Assembly (NCBI RefSeq): GCF_007746795.1
Contig: NZ_CP036343.1
Location: 5,183,357 to 5,247,356 of the forward strand
Source of the DNA: Gimesia algae
Lineage (GTDB): Bacteria; Planctomycetota; Planctomycetia; Planctomycetales; Planctomycetaceae
Direction of reading: 5' to 3'
Length of the DNA stretch: 64,000 nucleotides
Shown piece by piece: positions 35,732 through 44,639 of the stretch. A model generated the notes under the pieces. The model was not told the origin of the DNA. It searched no databases and worked only from the letters and a program-made list of their open reading frames with translations. Both the position numbers and the translations under genes were made by a program. Numbering within the stretch: the first letter of the stretch is position 1; each line of letters starts with the position of its first letter.

Positions 35732-37420
35732 TCAGGGGGTGAAGTTCTGCTCTTCCTCGCTTTGTAATGACTCGAACAGTTTTTTGTAGTCTTTCTTTTC
35801 GATCTCAGGTGAATTCTGGTTCCACACCAATGCCCTATAGACGATCTCTCTCAATTCTCCATCCAGTTGTTCTTCGTGGTTATTCACATAAAGTTCCCAG
35901 ATATCCTGTGATTTTCGCGGATGACCATTCAGGCTTTCCAAAGCCAGCAGACCGGCATAGCCATTGGTAACCTGTCCTGCCTGTCCCGAATTGACCAGTT
36001 CCTGAAAAATCGCCTTGGCTTCCTCGTACCGCCCCGGCCTGATTAACAAAACCCCCAGGCGGATTTTAGCCTTGGGTGTATAGATTTCATTGTCCGGAAA
36101 ATTCCTGATGACGGCCTGCCAGGCATCTTCACTATCGCCGAGGCCGAGCCGAGTTGCCAGAAAAAACTGTTTGGATGCACTTTCTTCTATGGGAATGATG
36201 GACGATCCCGAATTCTCGGAAGCCAGATAGGGGGCTTCGAGCGGATTACCAGGACGATTCACCCAGCCGACCGCCGCGGCCACTCCCCCCAGACAGAGGG
36301 ATGCCAGTACAAATGCCAGCAGTTGTTTCTGAAAACTCCGATTCCCCTGGAACGGGAGCAATTCGCTCCAGCTGCGTTTGCGAATCCCGGGACTCTCCTC
36401 CGATATTTTTTTAATCTCCTGCATCAACTCAGCCGCGTTCCCGGGCCGCTTGTCCGGACTTTTTTCCATCATCCGATGTACCAGGTCACACAGTTCCTCG
36501 GGCAGATCAGGACGGCGTTTTTTCAATGGGTATGCGGTTTCATTCAGATGCTTTACTGCAATCGACAGAGCCGTTTCACCATGAAAAGGGGGCTTACCCG
36601 AAATCAGATGGTAACAGGTCACTCCCAGCGAATAGATATCGCTCCGCTGATCGAGGGTTCTGCCGTTGACCTGCTCCGGGCTCATATACAGGGGGGTTCC
36701 CATGGTTGTCCCCACCTGGGTCAGGTTCACCCGTTCTTCCGACTGGCCAATCTGTGCGAGTCCAAAATCAGCCACCTTGATCAGCTTTTTAGAGGTGATC
36801 ATGATATTTTCGGGTTTGATATCCCGATGCACAATCCCCTTTTCTGCCGCGGCGTTTAACGCAGCGGTTACCTGTCGCATAATTCGTAAGATCAAGGCAC
36901 AATCAGGTGGTGTATTTCGCGACAGATGCTCTCTCAGATTGATGCCACGCACATATTCCTGCGCGATATAATGGGTTCCCTCATAATCACCCGTCATATA
37001 AACCTGGACAATATTAGGGTGGGTCAGCCCGGCAGCGGCCTTGGCTTCCCGTTCAAACCGCCTGACATGGGTTTCATCACTCATCAACTCGCTGTGCATG
37101 ACTTTGATGGCAGCTTCACGCTTGAGCGAAACCTGCTCGGCCAGATAAACGGTTGCCATCCCTCCCTGGCCCAGCTTGCGTAAGATCTTAAAATCTCCCA
37201 GCTGTTTGCCTATCAGACTCACTGATTCGACGGGGGGATATAGCTTTTGTGTGGTCTCACTGGAACGGTAGATGGTTTCCTGTGTGGAATCAGACTCTAC
37301 GAAACCGCCCGTCGGGGGTAGACGCAGCCCCTCTGACTCATGGGGTGGAGAGACAGAGCTATCATCAGAGGTTTCAGCTGAAACCTGACTGGTCTTATTC
37401 TGCGGCTTTTCAGATGGCAT
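35732..37420 (-). CDS. Membrane Ser/Thr protein kinase (PknB-type) with extracytoplasmic repeat domain
   Basis: This is a 562-residue protein. A disordered N-terminus of about 60 residues precedes a complete kinase domain: GQGGMATVYLAEQ, REAAIKVMH, HRDIKPENIM, KVADFGLAQIG and GTTMGTPLYMSPEQVNG. After it comes one membrane helix (LLAFVLASLCLGGVAAAVGW, near residue 370), then a helical C-terminal part with TPR-like features (KIRLGVLLIRPGRYEEAKAI, FQELVNSGQAGQ), predicted to be outside the cytoplasmic membrane. This is the standard planctomycete PknB-like layout. It lies upstream of the FHA-GAF-PP2C phosphatase gene on the same strand, 220 bases away, and the two could act on one pathway. Confidence 0.93.
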   Translation of the reverse strand: MPSEKPQNKTSQVSAETSDDSSVSPPHESEGLRLPPTGGFVESDSTQETIYRSSETTQKLYPPVESVSLIGKQLGDFKILRKLGQGGMATVYLAEQVSLKREAAIKVMHSELMSDETHVRRFEREAKAAAGLTHPNIVQVYMTGDYEGTHYIAQEYVRGINLREHLSRNTPPDCALILRIMRQVTAALNAAAEKGIVHRDIKPENIMITSKKLIKVADFGLAQIGQSEERVNLTQVGTTMGTPLYMSPEQVNGRTLDQRSDIYSLGVTCYHLISGKPPFHGETALSIAVKHLNETAYPLKKRRPDLPEELCDLVHRMMEKSPDKRPGNAAELMQEIKKISEESPGIRKRSWSELLPFQGNRSFQKQLLAFVLASLCLGGVAAAVGWVNRPGNPLEAPYLASENSGSSIIPIEESASKQFFLATRLGLGDSEDAWQAVIRNFPDNEIYTPKAKIRLGVLLIRPGRYEEAKAIFQELVNSGQAGQVTNGYAGLLALESLNGHPRKSQDIWELYVNNHEEQLDGELREIVYRALVWNQNSPEIEKKDYKKLFESLQSEEEQNFTP

Positions 37421-37580
37421 AAGTTGTTATCTGGCAGTATCGTAAGTCGTTTGATCACTGTAAGAAAGCAGCACACTCTCTCCATAATAGAGGTGATACC
37501 CTTTCAGGTATAGAGAAAGTTTTCAATTGTCTCAAAAAACCGGCTTCAGCGGGAAGTTAATCAGGCAGTTAACGGATTTT

Positions 37581-38696
37581 TCACATGGGATGGTCTGCCA
37601 GACGGTTCAAAATTGCGGCTCCCTGCTCCAGAATCGGATTCTCCTGGGCATACGAAATTCGAAAATGCGTATCCCGACCACTGAACACATTACCCGGTAT
37701 AATCAGCAGATTATTCTGAATTGCCGCAGTACAAAACTCGGTTGCCGTTCCCCAGGGAGTGCGAATAAACATGTAAAAGGCGCCCTGCGCGCCGGAGATT
37801 TCATACTTCTCGGAGAGCAGATCCTGCATCAGGTTGCGTTTTTCCCGATATTCGTCGACACGATCAGAGATATCACATTCCAGAGCGGCCAGCCCTGCCC
37901 ACTGCACTGGATGCGGCGCGCAGACAAACGTGTATTGCTGCAGCTTGATCATCTGTTGAACCACGCTCTGCGGACCATGTACGAAGCCCAGTCGATGGCC
38001 GGTCATGGAGTGCGATTTACTGAAACCATCGATCACGATCACATTTTCATTATACCCGGCCGGGCTCACAAACGGTGCGTCATAACAGAAGGAACGATAG
38101 ATCTCATCGCTGACCAGCGCAATATTCTTTTCCGCCGCCAGCTCCGCCAACGCCCGAGTTTCCTCTGCAGAAGCAACATGCCCGGTCGGGTTACTGGGGC
38201 TGTTAAACAGAATCAGTTTTGTGCGATCAGTAATCGCGGCACGAACTTTTTCAATATCGATTGAGAAGTCCGGATAAGTCTCCACGAAAACCGGCTTCCC
38301 CCCCACCACGCGTGTGAGGTGTGTGTACATCACAAAATAGGGATCAAAGATAATCACTTCATCCCCCGGATTGACCAGCGCATTTAACACCAGCATCAGC
38401 GCACCACTCGTGCCACTGGAGATAAAAACCTGTCGGTCGGCATGTCCATAGGCCTCATCAACCTGCGCCTGAATTTTCCCAATGAGGGGTGCAATCCCCT
38501 GTGTCTGGCTGTAGGCATTTTTGCCATCCCGCACGGCCTGGCATAAGGCATCTTTAATGGAGTCCGGAGTGTCAAAGTGGGGCTGACCGATACTCAGGTT
38601 GATCGGATTTTCCATCTTTGCTGCCAGGTCAAATACTTTTCGTATGCCGGACGCATCAATCAGATGCATCCGGTCAGCAATCCATTCTTCACTCAT
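37581..38696 (-). CDS. PLP-dependent aminotransferase, class I/II
   Basis: This is a 371-residue fold-type I aminotransferase of the AspC/AAT family. Visible: NLSIGQPHFDTPDSIKDA near residue 33, SSGTSGALMLVLNALVNPGD (phosphate-binding turn), FNSPSNPTGHVASAEETRAL, ALVSDEIYRSFCYD with the PLP-ring Asp, and VIDGFSKSHSMTGHRLGFVH with the Schiff-base Lys. The C-terminus carries FSGRDTHFRISYAQENPILE with the substrate-carboxylate Arg. It transfers amino groups between amino acids and 2-oxo acids. The specificity (aspartate, aromatic or alanine) is not readable. A Nudix hydrolase gene lies upstream on the same strand, 95 bases away, so co-transcription is possible. Confidence 0.92.
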   Translation of the reverse strand: MSEEWIADRMHLIDASGIRKVFDLAAKMENPINLSIGQPHFDTPDSIKDALCQAVRDGKNAYSQTQGIAPLIGKIQAQVDEAYGHADRQVFISSGTSGALMLVLNALVNPGDEVIIFDPYFVMYTHLTRVVGGKPVFVETYPDFSIDIEKVRAAITDRTKLILFNSPSNPTGHVASAEETRALAELAAEKNIALVSDEIYRSFCYDAPFVSPAGYNENVIVIDGFSKSHSMTGHRLGFVHGPQSVVQQMIKLQQYTFVCAPHPVQWAGLAALECDISDRVDEYREKRNLMQDLLSEKYEISGAQGAFYMFIRTPWGTATEFCTAAIQNNLLIIPGNVFSGRDTHFRISYAQENPILEQGAAILNRLADHPM

Positions 38697-38791
38697 TAGA
38701 TTTTCGTTCTCTATTATTAAAAGGCTGAATTGATCAACTTGGGTACCAGCAGCTTATCATATTCTTTTCATTCAATGAATGCAGGAACCGC

Positions 38792-39343
38792 TCACCCATT
38801 TTTCTGAATATGCTTCGTGATAAAATACAGGCCGGCATAAATCCGGGCATCCAGCAGACAACCCCGTTGTCGCGCCTCTTCCAGCCAGTCTTCAATTTCT
38901 GCAAACGGGACCTCGTGTACTGTGATCTTCTCAGATTCATCTCCGCCCCCTGCACCGACTTTCTGCAAATCCAGTGCGAGAAAAAAATCAACCGCTTCAT
39001 CCGTTAATCCCGCTGAAGAAACGGTAGACCCCAGCGCCACCATCTGCCCCGCCTGGTAGCCGGTCTCTTCCAGCAGTTCCCGGGCAGCGGCAGTCTCCAG
39101 CAGTTCTTCTTCCTGACCAGCAATATCACCCGCGAGACCTGCAGGAAATTCAATCACCGTTGCTTCCACAGGCGGACGGTACTGCTCGACCAGAATCACC
39201 CGCTGATCCACTGTCAACGGAAACAGACAGACGACTCCCGTGGTGTTGACACGCTGCACAAACTCCCAGCGCCCCCGCTGGACCAGTCTGATAAAGCGGC
39301 GTTCGATAATCGTCTGATCGGATTCCTGACCTTCATCGCTCAT
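38792..39343 (-). CDS. Nudix hydrolase, ADP-ribose pyrophosphatase-like
   Basis: This is a 183-residue protein. The Nudix box is complete: GDIAGQEEELLETAAARELL then EETGYQ fits G-x5-E-x7-R-E-x-x-E-E-x-G, with the metal-binding glutamates. A preceding beta segment (VVCLFPLTVDQRVILVEQYR) and the PPVEATVIEFPAG segment before the box are typical of ADP-ribose/NDP-sugar pyrophosphatases. It probably clears ADP-ribose or related nucleotides in the cytoplasm. The ATG is preceded by GAGAGA. It is followed by the aminotransferase gene. Confidence 0.88.
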   Translation of the reverse strand: MSDEGQESDQTIIERRFIRLVQRGRWEFVQRVNTTGVVCLFPLTVDQRVILVEQYRPPVEATVIEFPAGLAGDIAGQEEELLETAAARELLEETGYQAGQMVALGSTVSSAGLTDEAVDFFLALDLQKVGAGGGDESEKITVHEVPFAEIEDWLEEARQRGCLLDARIYAGLYFITKHIQKNG

Positions 39344-39508
39344 AGTAATCTCTCAATTCATTCAATTAGACAGACATCGGGTCGTAATGTTTCTTGCTGA
39401 GAACAGACTCAAACGCTCCCTTAACGATTGATCTGCAGATTCAGTTTATTGAGAATGGAAACCTGATTCACACAATTTTACATTTACCATCAGAATAGAG
39501 ACGCTGGT
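39344..39508. other. Intergenic region between divergent genes
   Basis: No gene is seen. Promoters for the Nudix gene and for the plus-strand genes to the right should be here. Confidence 0.35.
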
Positions 39509-39841
39509 TTGATGTATAAAATTTTGATACATAAAATACGACAGAGGTTCGCTCAAAAATCCGGGCAACCTTTCTTGACACTTCTGCTCGTCCCGATTGT
39601 ATGTGCCACCCATGTTTTTTGCTACACTTGCGAAGCCGAAGCACAAGTCAAATATTCAACCGCCAGTCATAATGCTACTTTTCCAATCAAAAAGATTTGG
39701 GGAACCATTCAGGCACAGCCTCACGGCCTGAAACTGGATTTTTCAACAACGACTCTACCCAAACAGGTTTCTATTCCGCAACGCAAACAAAGCGGCCCTG
39801 GACATGCGACAAAACCGACTCGTCCGGCAATAACAAGCTGA
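39509..39841 (+). CDS. Possible small secreted protein, uncertain
   Basis: This is a 110-codon frame with a hydrophobic stretch (PFLTLLLVPIVCATHVFCYT) near residue 22 and a basic, Pro/Thr-rich C-terminal half. The ribosome site is weak, and both TTG at 39509 and ATG at 39512 are possible starts. It ends 46 bases before the SMP-30/esterase gene. I recognise no family, and it may be a chance open frame. It is kept because it has a signal-like segment and no overlap with other genes. Confidence 0.3.
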   Translation: MMYKILIHKIRQRFAQKSGQPFLTLLLVPIVCATHVFCYTCEAEAQVKYSTASHNATFPIKKIWGTIQAQPHGLKLDFSTTTLPKQVSIPQRKQSGPGHATKPTRPAITS

Positions 39842-39887
39842 TTAAGTTCATTGAAAAGTTCTATTTCTCAGAAATCAGGAAACATCT

Positions 39888-41609
39888 ATGAAACCGCTCG
39901 CGCTTTTACTTATCACATTCACCCTACTTTGGAATCACGCCCTGGCAGCAGATCCCATCGTTGATACCTCTTCCCCGCTGGAAACAATTGCCAGTGATTT
40001 TGGACTGGCTGATGGCCCTGCCTGGGATGGGGGAGGCAGCCTGTTTTTTCCGGATGTCAAAGGAGGCAAGCTGTATCGTTATTTTCCCCGCACGGGAAAA
40101 GTTTCAGTCTTTCTGGATGACGCCGGCCGGATCAGCGCCAGTTATTTTAATCATGGTAAACTCTTCTTGTCTGATAATGGCAACAGCCAGATCTGTGTAC
40201 TGAACGGTAAAACGAAAAAAAACATCGCCGGTCAACCCGCAGATGCTAAACCTCCCCGCAAGCCTAACGACCTGGTCGTCGATCAGCAGGGGGGTATCTA
40301 TTACACACTTACGGGTGCAGGGGAAGTGATCTGGATTTCTCCCGCAGGCAAACAGTCAGTCGCCGTCAAAGATATTAAAACACCGAATGGACTGATTCTG
40401 TCACCGGATGGTAAGACTCTGTATGTCGCCGCCTACGTTCCTAAAGAAATCTGGGCCTATGATGTCACCAGTCCCGGCGTCACAAAAAACGGACGCCTGT
40501 TTGCTAAAATGGATTCCGGCCCGGACAAGGGGGCAGACGGGATGACCGTCGACCGCGCCGGAAACGTCTACTGTGCAGGTCCCGCTGACATCTGGATCTG
40601 GAATCCTGCGGGGAAACTACTGGCAAAAATTCACACGCCCACACGTCCCATCAACTGTGCCTTCGGGGACGCGGACATGCGTTCGCTCTATATTACCGGC
40701 TTTGGCGGCCTGTATCGTCAGCGTATGAATGCTTATGGCTGTATGCCTGAACCCGCAGTCTCCGCGACCGACAGTAAACCAAGGCGTCCAACCACCACAG
40801 TTCCGGAATCAGTCACCCCCCATTTGAATGTGGTCTATGGACAGACGGGAACCCGTAAGCTGCTGGCAGATATTTTCATACCCCAATCGGGCCAAGGCCC
40901 TTTCCCCGCTGTCGTTGTGGTGCATGGCGGAGGCTGGATGAACGGTGACAAAACCAAATTCCGCGCCCTGGCGGTTGCCCTTTGCGAACGCGGCTATGTC
41001 ACGATGGCCGTCGGATATCGTCTGGGACATGAAGCAAAATTTCCTGCCGAGATACAAGACTGCAATGCGGCAGTCCGCTTCCTGAGAGCAGAAGCAAAAC
41101 AATTTCACGTTAACCCGGAACAGATTGGTGCCGTCGGTGGATCTGCCGGCGGTCATCTGGCCGGTTTAATGGCGGCTGCTCCTGATGAGAAACAGTTGCA
41201 GGGAGATGCCGGCTACCCGGATCAATCCTCAAAACTGCAGGCTGCGATCGTGATGGCAGGGCCGATGGAAATGGCTTCCGGAACTGTGGCAGAACGTTCC
41301 AGAAAAAGTGGAGACAAATCTTATTCAAATCAGTGGCTGGGGAAATCGATTGATGAAGCACCCGAACTGTATAAGCTCAGTGATGCTTACCTGCATTTCG
41401 ACAAGAAAACGCCACCGCTGCTGTTTATGACAGGAGAACTCGACAACCCTGACCGCAATGTGCCTTCCCGCGAAAAGCTGAAACTGCTCGGCGTCACCAC
41501 CGGCATTAAAGTTTACCCTAAAGGCAAGCACGGCTGCTGGAACCAGTTGCCCTGGTTCAATGACATGGTCGAAGATATGGACCAGTTCTTTCAGCAGAAC
41601 CTGAAATAA
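39888..41609 (+). CDS. Secreted SMP-30-like lactonase fused to alpha/beta-hydrolase
   Basis: This is a 573-residue protein with signal peptide (LALLLITFTLLWNHALAA). Residues about 25-275 form an SMP-30/gluconolactonase-type propeller (DFGLADGPAWDGGGSLFFPD, KPNDLVVDQQGGIYYT, IKTPNGLILSPDGKTLYVAA, GADGMTVDRAGNVYCAG). Residues about 300-573 are an alpha/beta-hydrolase of the BD-FAE/esterase-lipase type: oxyanion segment VVVHGGGWMNGDK, nucleophile Ser in VGGSAGGHLAGLMAA, an Asp in FMTGELDNPD and His in PKGKHGCWNQ. The fusion suggests one extracellular enzyme that opens a lactone and cleaves an ester, perhaps of plant or algal sugar-acid material; this is inferred. It appears to be monocistronic. 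Confidence 0.88.
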   Translation: MKPLALLLITFTLLWNHALAADPIVDTSSPLETIASDFGLADGPAWDGGGSLFFPDVKGGKLYRYFPRTGKVSVFLDDAGRISASYFNHGKLFLSDNGNSQICVLNGKTKKNIAGQPADAKPPRKPNDLVVDQQGGIYYTLTGAGEVIWISPAGKQSVAVKDIKTPNGLILSPDGKTLYVAAYVPKEIWAYDVTSPGVTKNGRLFAKMDSGPDKGADGMTVDRAGNVYCAGPADIWIWNPAGKLLAKIHTPTRPINCAFGDADMRSLYITGFGGLYRQRMNAYGCMPEPAVSATDSKPRRPTTTVPESVTPHLNVVYGQTGTRKLLADIFIPQSGQGPFPAVVVVHGGGWMNGDKTKFRALAVALCERGYVTMAVGYRLGHEAKFPAEIQDCNAAVRFLRAEAKQFHVNPEQIGAVGGSAGGHLAGLMAAAPDEKQLQGDAGYPDQSSKLQAAIVMAGPMEMASGTVAERSRKSGDKSYSNQWLGKSIDEAPELYKLSDAYLHFDKKTPPLLFMTGELDNPDRNVPSREKLKLLGVTTGIKVYPKGKHGCWNQLPWFNDMVEDMDQFFQQNLK

Positions 41610-41642
41610 GATTTCGATGCCATGAGAAGCAGGGGACGAAGT

Positions 41643-42122
41643 TTATTTGTCCTCTTCTTCATCCTCATCAAACTCATAATCATCGTCTGCAAAATCGAAT
41701 TCGCTATCTGACATCTCTCCACTGACTTCTGCATCATCAAAATCATCGCCGACTTCGAGATCCCCGGCTGATTCGAACATGTCATCATCCACTTCGTCGA
41801 AATCATCGCCGAGTTCATCATCTTCGAACTCACCTGACAGTTCGGCGGCAGAATCAGAAACCAGTTCCTCATCCTCTTCGTCAAGCGACTCCGCTCCCTC
41901 ATTGTCTTTTTTCTTCGCGCCCCCTTTGGGACCAAAAATCAATGTCCCGATGGGCATCAATACCAGAACACCACTCATCAGTAGAGTGGTACCTGCTACC
42001 GCGAGCAGCATTGTCGGCATTGCTTCTGCATGGTTTAAAAATGCCATCACCAGCAGATAGGCTAAAAAACCACCCGGGATGGCAGCCACCAGTGAGATCA
42101 AAGGAAGTTGTAGTTTTGACAC
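41643..42122 (-). CDS. Small membrane protein with very acidic tail
   Basis: This is a 159-residue protein with a GTG start. Two membrane helices lie at residues about 7-27 (LISLVAAIPGGFLAYLLVMA) and 36-60 (TMLLAVAGTTLLMSGVLVLM). After a short basic linker (GPKGGAKKK) comes a tail of about 85 residues made mostly of Asp and Glu with Phe and Ser (EFDFADDDYEFDEDEEEDK at the end). I recognise no family. The tail could bind calcium or basic partners; this is inferred only from charge. It converges with the esterase gene. Confidence 0.7.
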   Translation of the reverse strand: MSKLQLPLISLVAAIPGGFLAYLLVMAFLNHAEAMPTMLLAVAGTTLLMSGVLVLMPIGTLIFGPKGGAKKKDNEGAESLDEEDEELVSDSAAELSGEFEDDELGDDFDEVDDDMFESAGDLEVGDDFDDAEVSGEMSDSEFDFADDDYEFDEDEEEDK

Positions 42123-42411
42123 AATTGCTGTTCCTGAAACGAGATCAAAAGCAGTAAATCTGATGCGGGCACGTATGCCGACACTTAATCGGCAATAGAA
42201 TTACGTATCTACCATCGTAAAGTGGACTGAGACGAATTATCAAGCCTCGAATTTAAAATGTTCTTTTTAAATATAGAGTCCGGTTTGACGACTCGACCTG
42301 TTTGCTGGTATTGATAGTGCAGATAATTCGCATTTAATCGTCGCTGTCCGTCTAATCGTTATAATATACACTTCCGACAGCGTATGTCACGTTTGCCGTC
42401 TTGAGGAATCC
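42123..42411. other. Divergent promoter region upstream of the uracil-DNA glycosylase gene
   Basis: A TATAAT hexamer at 42360-42365 lies about 46 bases before the glycosylase ATG. A weaker pair, TTGACG at 42285-42290 and TATTGA at 42309-42314 (18-base spacing), lies further upstream. Either could drive the gene. Confidence 0.35.
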
Positions 42412-43092
42412 ATGCCTGTTTCACAGTGGAACCAATTGAATCAGAACATTGTTGCCTGCACCAGGTGTGAACGCTTACTGACGCACTGCCAGAAAATCGC
42501 GTCGGAAAAACGAAAGTCCTTCCGGGACTGGGACTACTGGGGGCAACCCGTGCCCAATTTCGGGGATCCAGAAGCCCGACTGTTGATTGTCGGTCTGGCT
42601 CCGGCTGCCCATGGAGCCAACCGCACCGGGCGCATGTTTACTGGCGATCGTAGTGGGGACTGGCTGTACCGCGCGATGTTCAAAGCGGGTTTCGCCAGCC
42701 AACCTGAAGCAGAACACATTTCAGACGGCCTCAAACTAATAGACAGCGCCATCACCGCCACCTGCCATTGTGCGCCCCCTGCCAACAAACCAACGCGAGA
42801 AGAGATTGAAAACTGTCACGACTGGCTTGAGCAGACCGTGGAGTTGCTGCCGGTTCAGGTCTTCCTGGCACTCGGGCAAATCGGCTGGAAAGCAGTGTTG
42901 GATTTCAAAAAAAGGCAGGAAAAACTAACTGGAAAACGACCGAAATTTTCGCATGGCGCTGTGTATCAATTTCCGGACGGCCATTGGCTTGTCGGCAGCT
43001 ATCACCCCAGTCAGCAGAATACGTTTACCGGACGACTGACGGAGCCGATGTTTGATGCGGTATTTGAACTTATCAAAACCAGATTGAAATAG
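42412..43092 (+). CDS. Uracil-DNA glycosylase, family 5 (UDGb)-like
   Basis: This is a 226-residue protein with GAGGA 5 bases before the ATG. Family-5 marks: an N-terminal iron-sulfur Cys pair (VACTRCERLL), GDPEARLLIVGLAPAAHGAN (motif A with the GLAPAAHG form), RTGRMFTGDRSGDWLYR, ATCHCAPPANKPTREE with further Cys for the cluster, and a C-terminal SYHPSQQNTFTGRLT (motif B). Such thermostable-type enzymes remove uracil, and often hypoxanthine, from DNA. It works in the cytoplasm in base-excision repair. It converges with purU. Confidence 0.9.
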   Translation: MPVSQWNQLNQNIVACTRCERLLTHCQKIASEKRKSFRDWDYWGQPVPNFGDPEARLLIVGLAPAAHGANRTGRMFTGDRSGDWLYRAMFKAGFASQPEAEHISDGLKLIDSAITATCHCAPPANKPTREEIENCHDWLEQTVELLPVQVFLALGQIGWKAVLDFKKRQEKLTGKRPKFSHGAVYQFPDGHWLVGSYHPSQQNTFTGRLTEPMFDAVFELIKTRLK

Positions 43093-43115
43093 ATGAGATC
43101 AATTCAACCACTGCA

Positions 43116-43985
43116 TCAGGCTTTATCTTCTTTTCCGACCACGCGATGAAAGTGCAGTTCTACTTCCTGGTCGATCACACGTCGCACCCCTTCCACCAGG
43201 CATTCGGGCTCATGTTCCGTTTCGCCAATCCGTTTAATCTCTTTCAGAGAAGTCCCCGGTGAGACCGTAAAAGCGTTCTGGTGAATGATCTGATTGCCCG
43301 CATCCAGCTCCGGAATAATAAAATGGATGGTCGCGCCAAAAGTCAGCATGTGGTGGCTGTAAGCATCTTCGTAGGGCTGAAACCCGGGAAATGACGGCAG
43401 CAGGCCATGATGCAGATTAATAATCCGTCCGCCGGCAAAACTCCAGCAGATACTCGGAGGCAGCACACGCATATAACGGGCGAGCAGCACATAATCGACA
43501 TCATATGTATCGAACAACTCAACCATTCTTGTATTGTCGGGATTTCCGCGATCATCACCAATATTATGAAAATCCAGCTGGTATTGATTGGCCAGTCGCT
43601 GGCAACGATCACGGTTTCCCAGGATGACCACCGGCTTCGCATTGATTACTCCCGCTTCAATTGCCTTCAACACCGCTTCCGCCGGTTCACTGCGATAAGT
43701 CGTGCAGATGGCAATTCGGGGGGGACGTTCGTATTCATCCCGAGCCCACACGCGTAAAGTCAGACCTTTTTGTGTCCCAATCTGCATGATTCGCTCGCGT
43801 AAGACTGCAATTGGCTCGATTTCAGTCGGCCAGTCGATGCGCAGTAACATCGCAAACAGACGTTCTGAATCATGGTCATACATCTGAATTTCATGAATAT
43901 TCGCCCCCACACCAGTCACATAGTGCACGATAGGGTCAGCTAAGCCGCGATTATCTGGTCCGACGGCTGTGATCGTCACCTGCAT
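43116..43985 (-). CDS. purU: Formyltetrahydrofolate deformylase
   Basis: This is a 289-residue protein, the family's usual length. Residues 1-80 are an ACT-type regulatory domain (ITAVGPDNRGLADPIVHYVT). Residues about 85-289 are the formyltransferase-fold hydrolase domain: PPRIAICTTYRSEPAEAVLK, GGRIINLHHGLLPSFPGFQP (catalytic Asn-His region, with Gly where PurU often has Ser), and GATIHFIIPELDAGNQIIHQ with the catalytic Asp. PurU releases formate from 10-formyltetrahydrofolate, balancing one-carbon pools and supplying formate for purine synthesis. No other folate gene is adjacent, though a tetrahydromethanopterin-pathway gene lies 10 kb away. Confidence 0.9.
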   Translation of the reverse strand: MQVTITAVGPDNRGLADPIVHYVTGVGANIHEIQMYDHDSERLFAMLLRIDWPTEIEPIAVLRERIMQIGTQKGLTLRVWARDEYERPPRIAICTTYRSEPAEAVLKAIEAGVINAKPVVILGNRDRCQRLANQYQLDFHNIGDDRGNPDNTRMVELFDTYDVDYVLLARYMRVLPPSICWSFAGGRIINLHHGLLPSFPGFQPYEDAYSHHMLTFGATIHFIIPELDAGNQIIHQNAFTVSPGTSLKEIKRIGETEHEPECLVEGVRRVIDQEVELHFHRVVGKEDKA

Positions 43986-44639
43986 GTTGTCTTTATGCTT
44001 TCACTAAAAGTAAAAATGCTCATCCGGGTCGTTAGATCTGCTTACCCGGTCAGTAATTGTATCACATCACCGCCCCACCCCCTGCTGCTTCCAACCAGGG
44101 AAAACAGAATCGTCCTCCGCGCGAATCAATCCTGTTCAATGTAAGCATTTGTTGGATTTCGTAAACATGAAATGTAAAGAAGTGTTTCGGATTCCTTACA
44201 AAATGAAGCTGGCTTGCTGAGTAATCGCGACTGTACAGTCAAGCTAATGATTGTGTTAAACTGCACTCATTAAAAGCGTTAGTTAAAGCTTGAGTGTTTT
44301 GCAAGCTGTAGGGTTTATGAAGATTGTTCCTTCGGCATGGTCTATGCGATCAGTATAACTGGCAAAACAGGATCGCTTCAGTAGAGATGTGTATTTCACA
44401 CTTTTCATACCCAGGCAGCGAGTGAGTGAACCGGTTCTCACTTTTTGTTCTGGACTGCTGCTTTCCTGTGGTCATCGACGTCTCGGCGAGTTCCTCTCAA
44501 GGCCTTTCCGACCTGTTGATGACCTTTGCCGGGACCCGGAAGCTTGTTGGCATCCGGGTTGTCTCTCGCGGTTCATGGTTTCTCGATCAGGGCCGAAAAC
44601 AAAAACCTTACTCTCAAGTAAAACACAAGGAACTCAAAC
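43986..44639 (+). other. Long leader region upstream of pilin-like copy 1
   Basis: This is 654 bases without a gene. A 7-bp perfect hairpin (ACCCGGA at 44534-44540 with TCCGGGT at 44553-44559) lies about 80 bases before the start of copy 1. The ribosome site AAGGAACTC precedes the ATG. The length suggests a long untranslated leader or a regulatory region. Confidence 0.4.
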
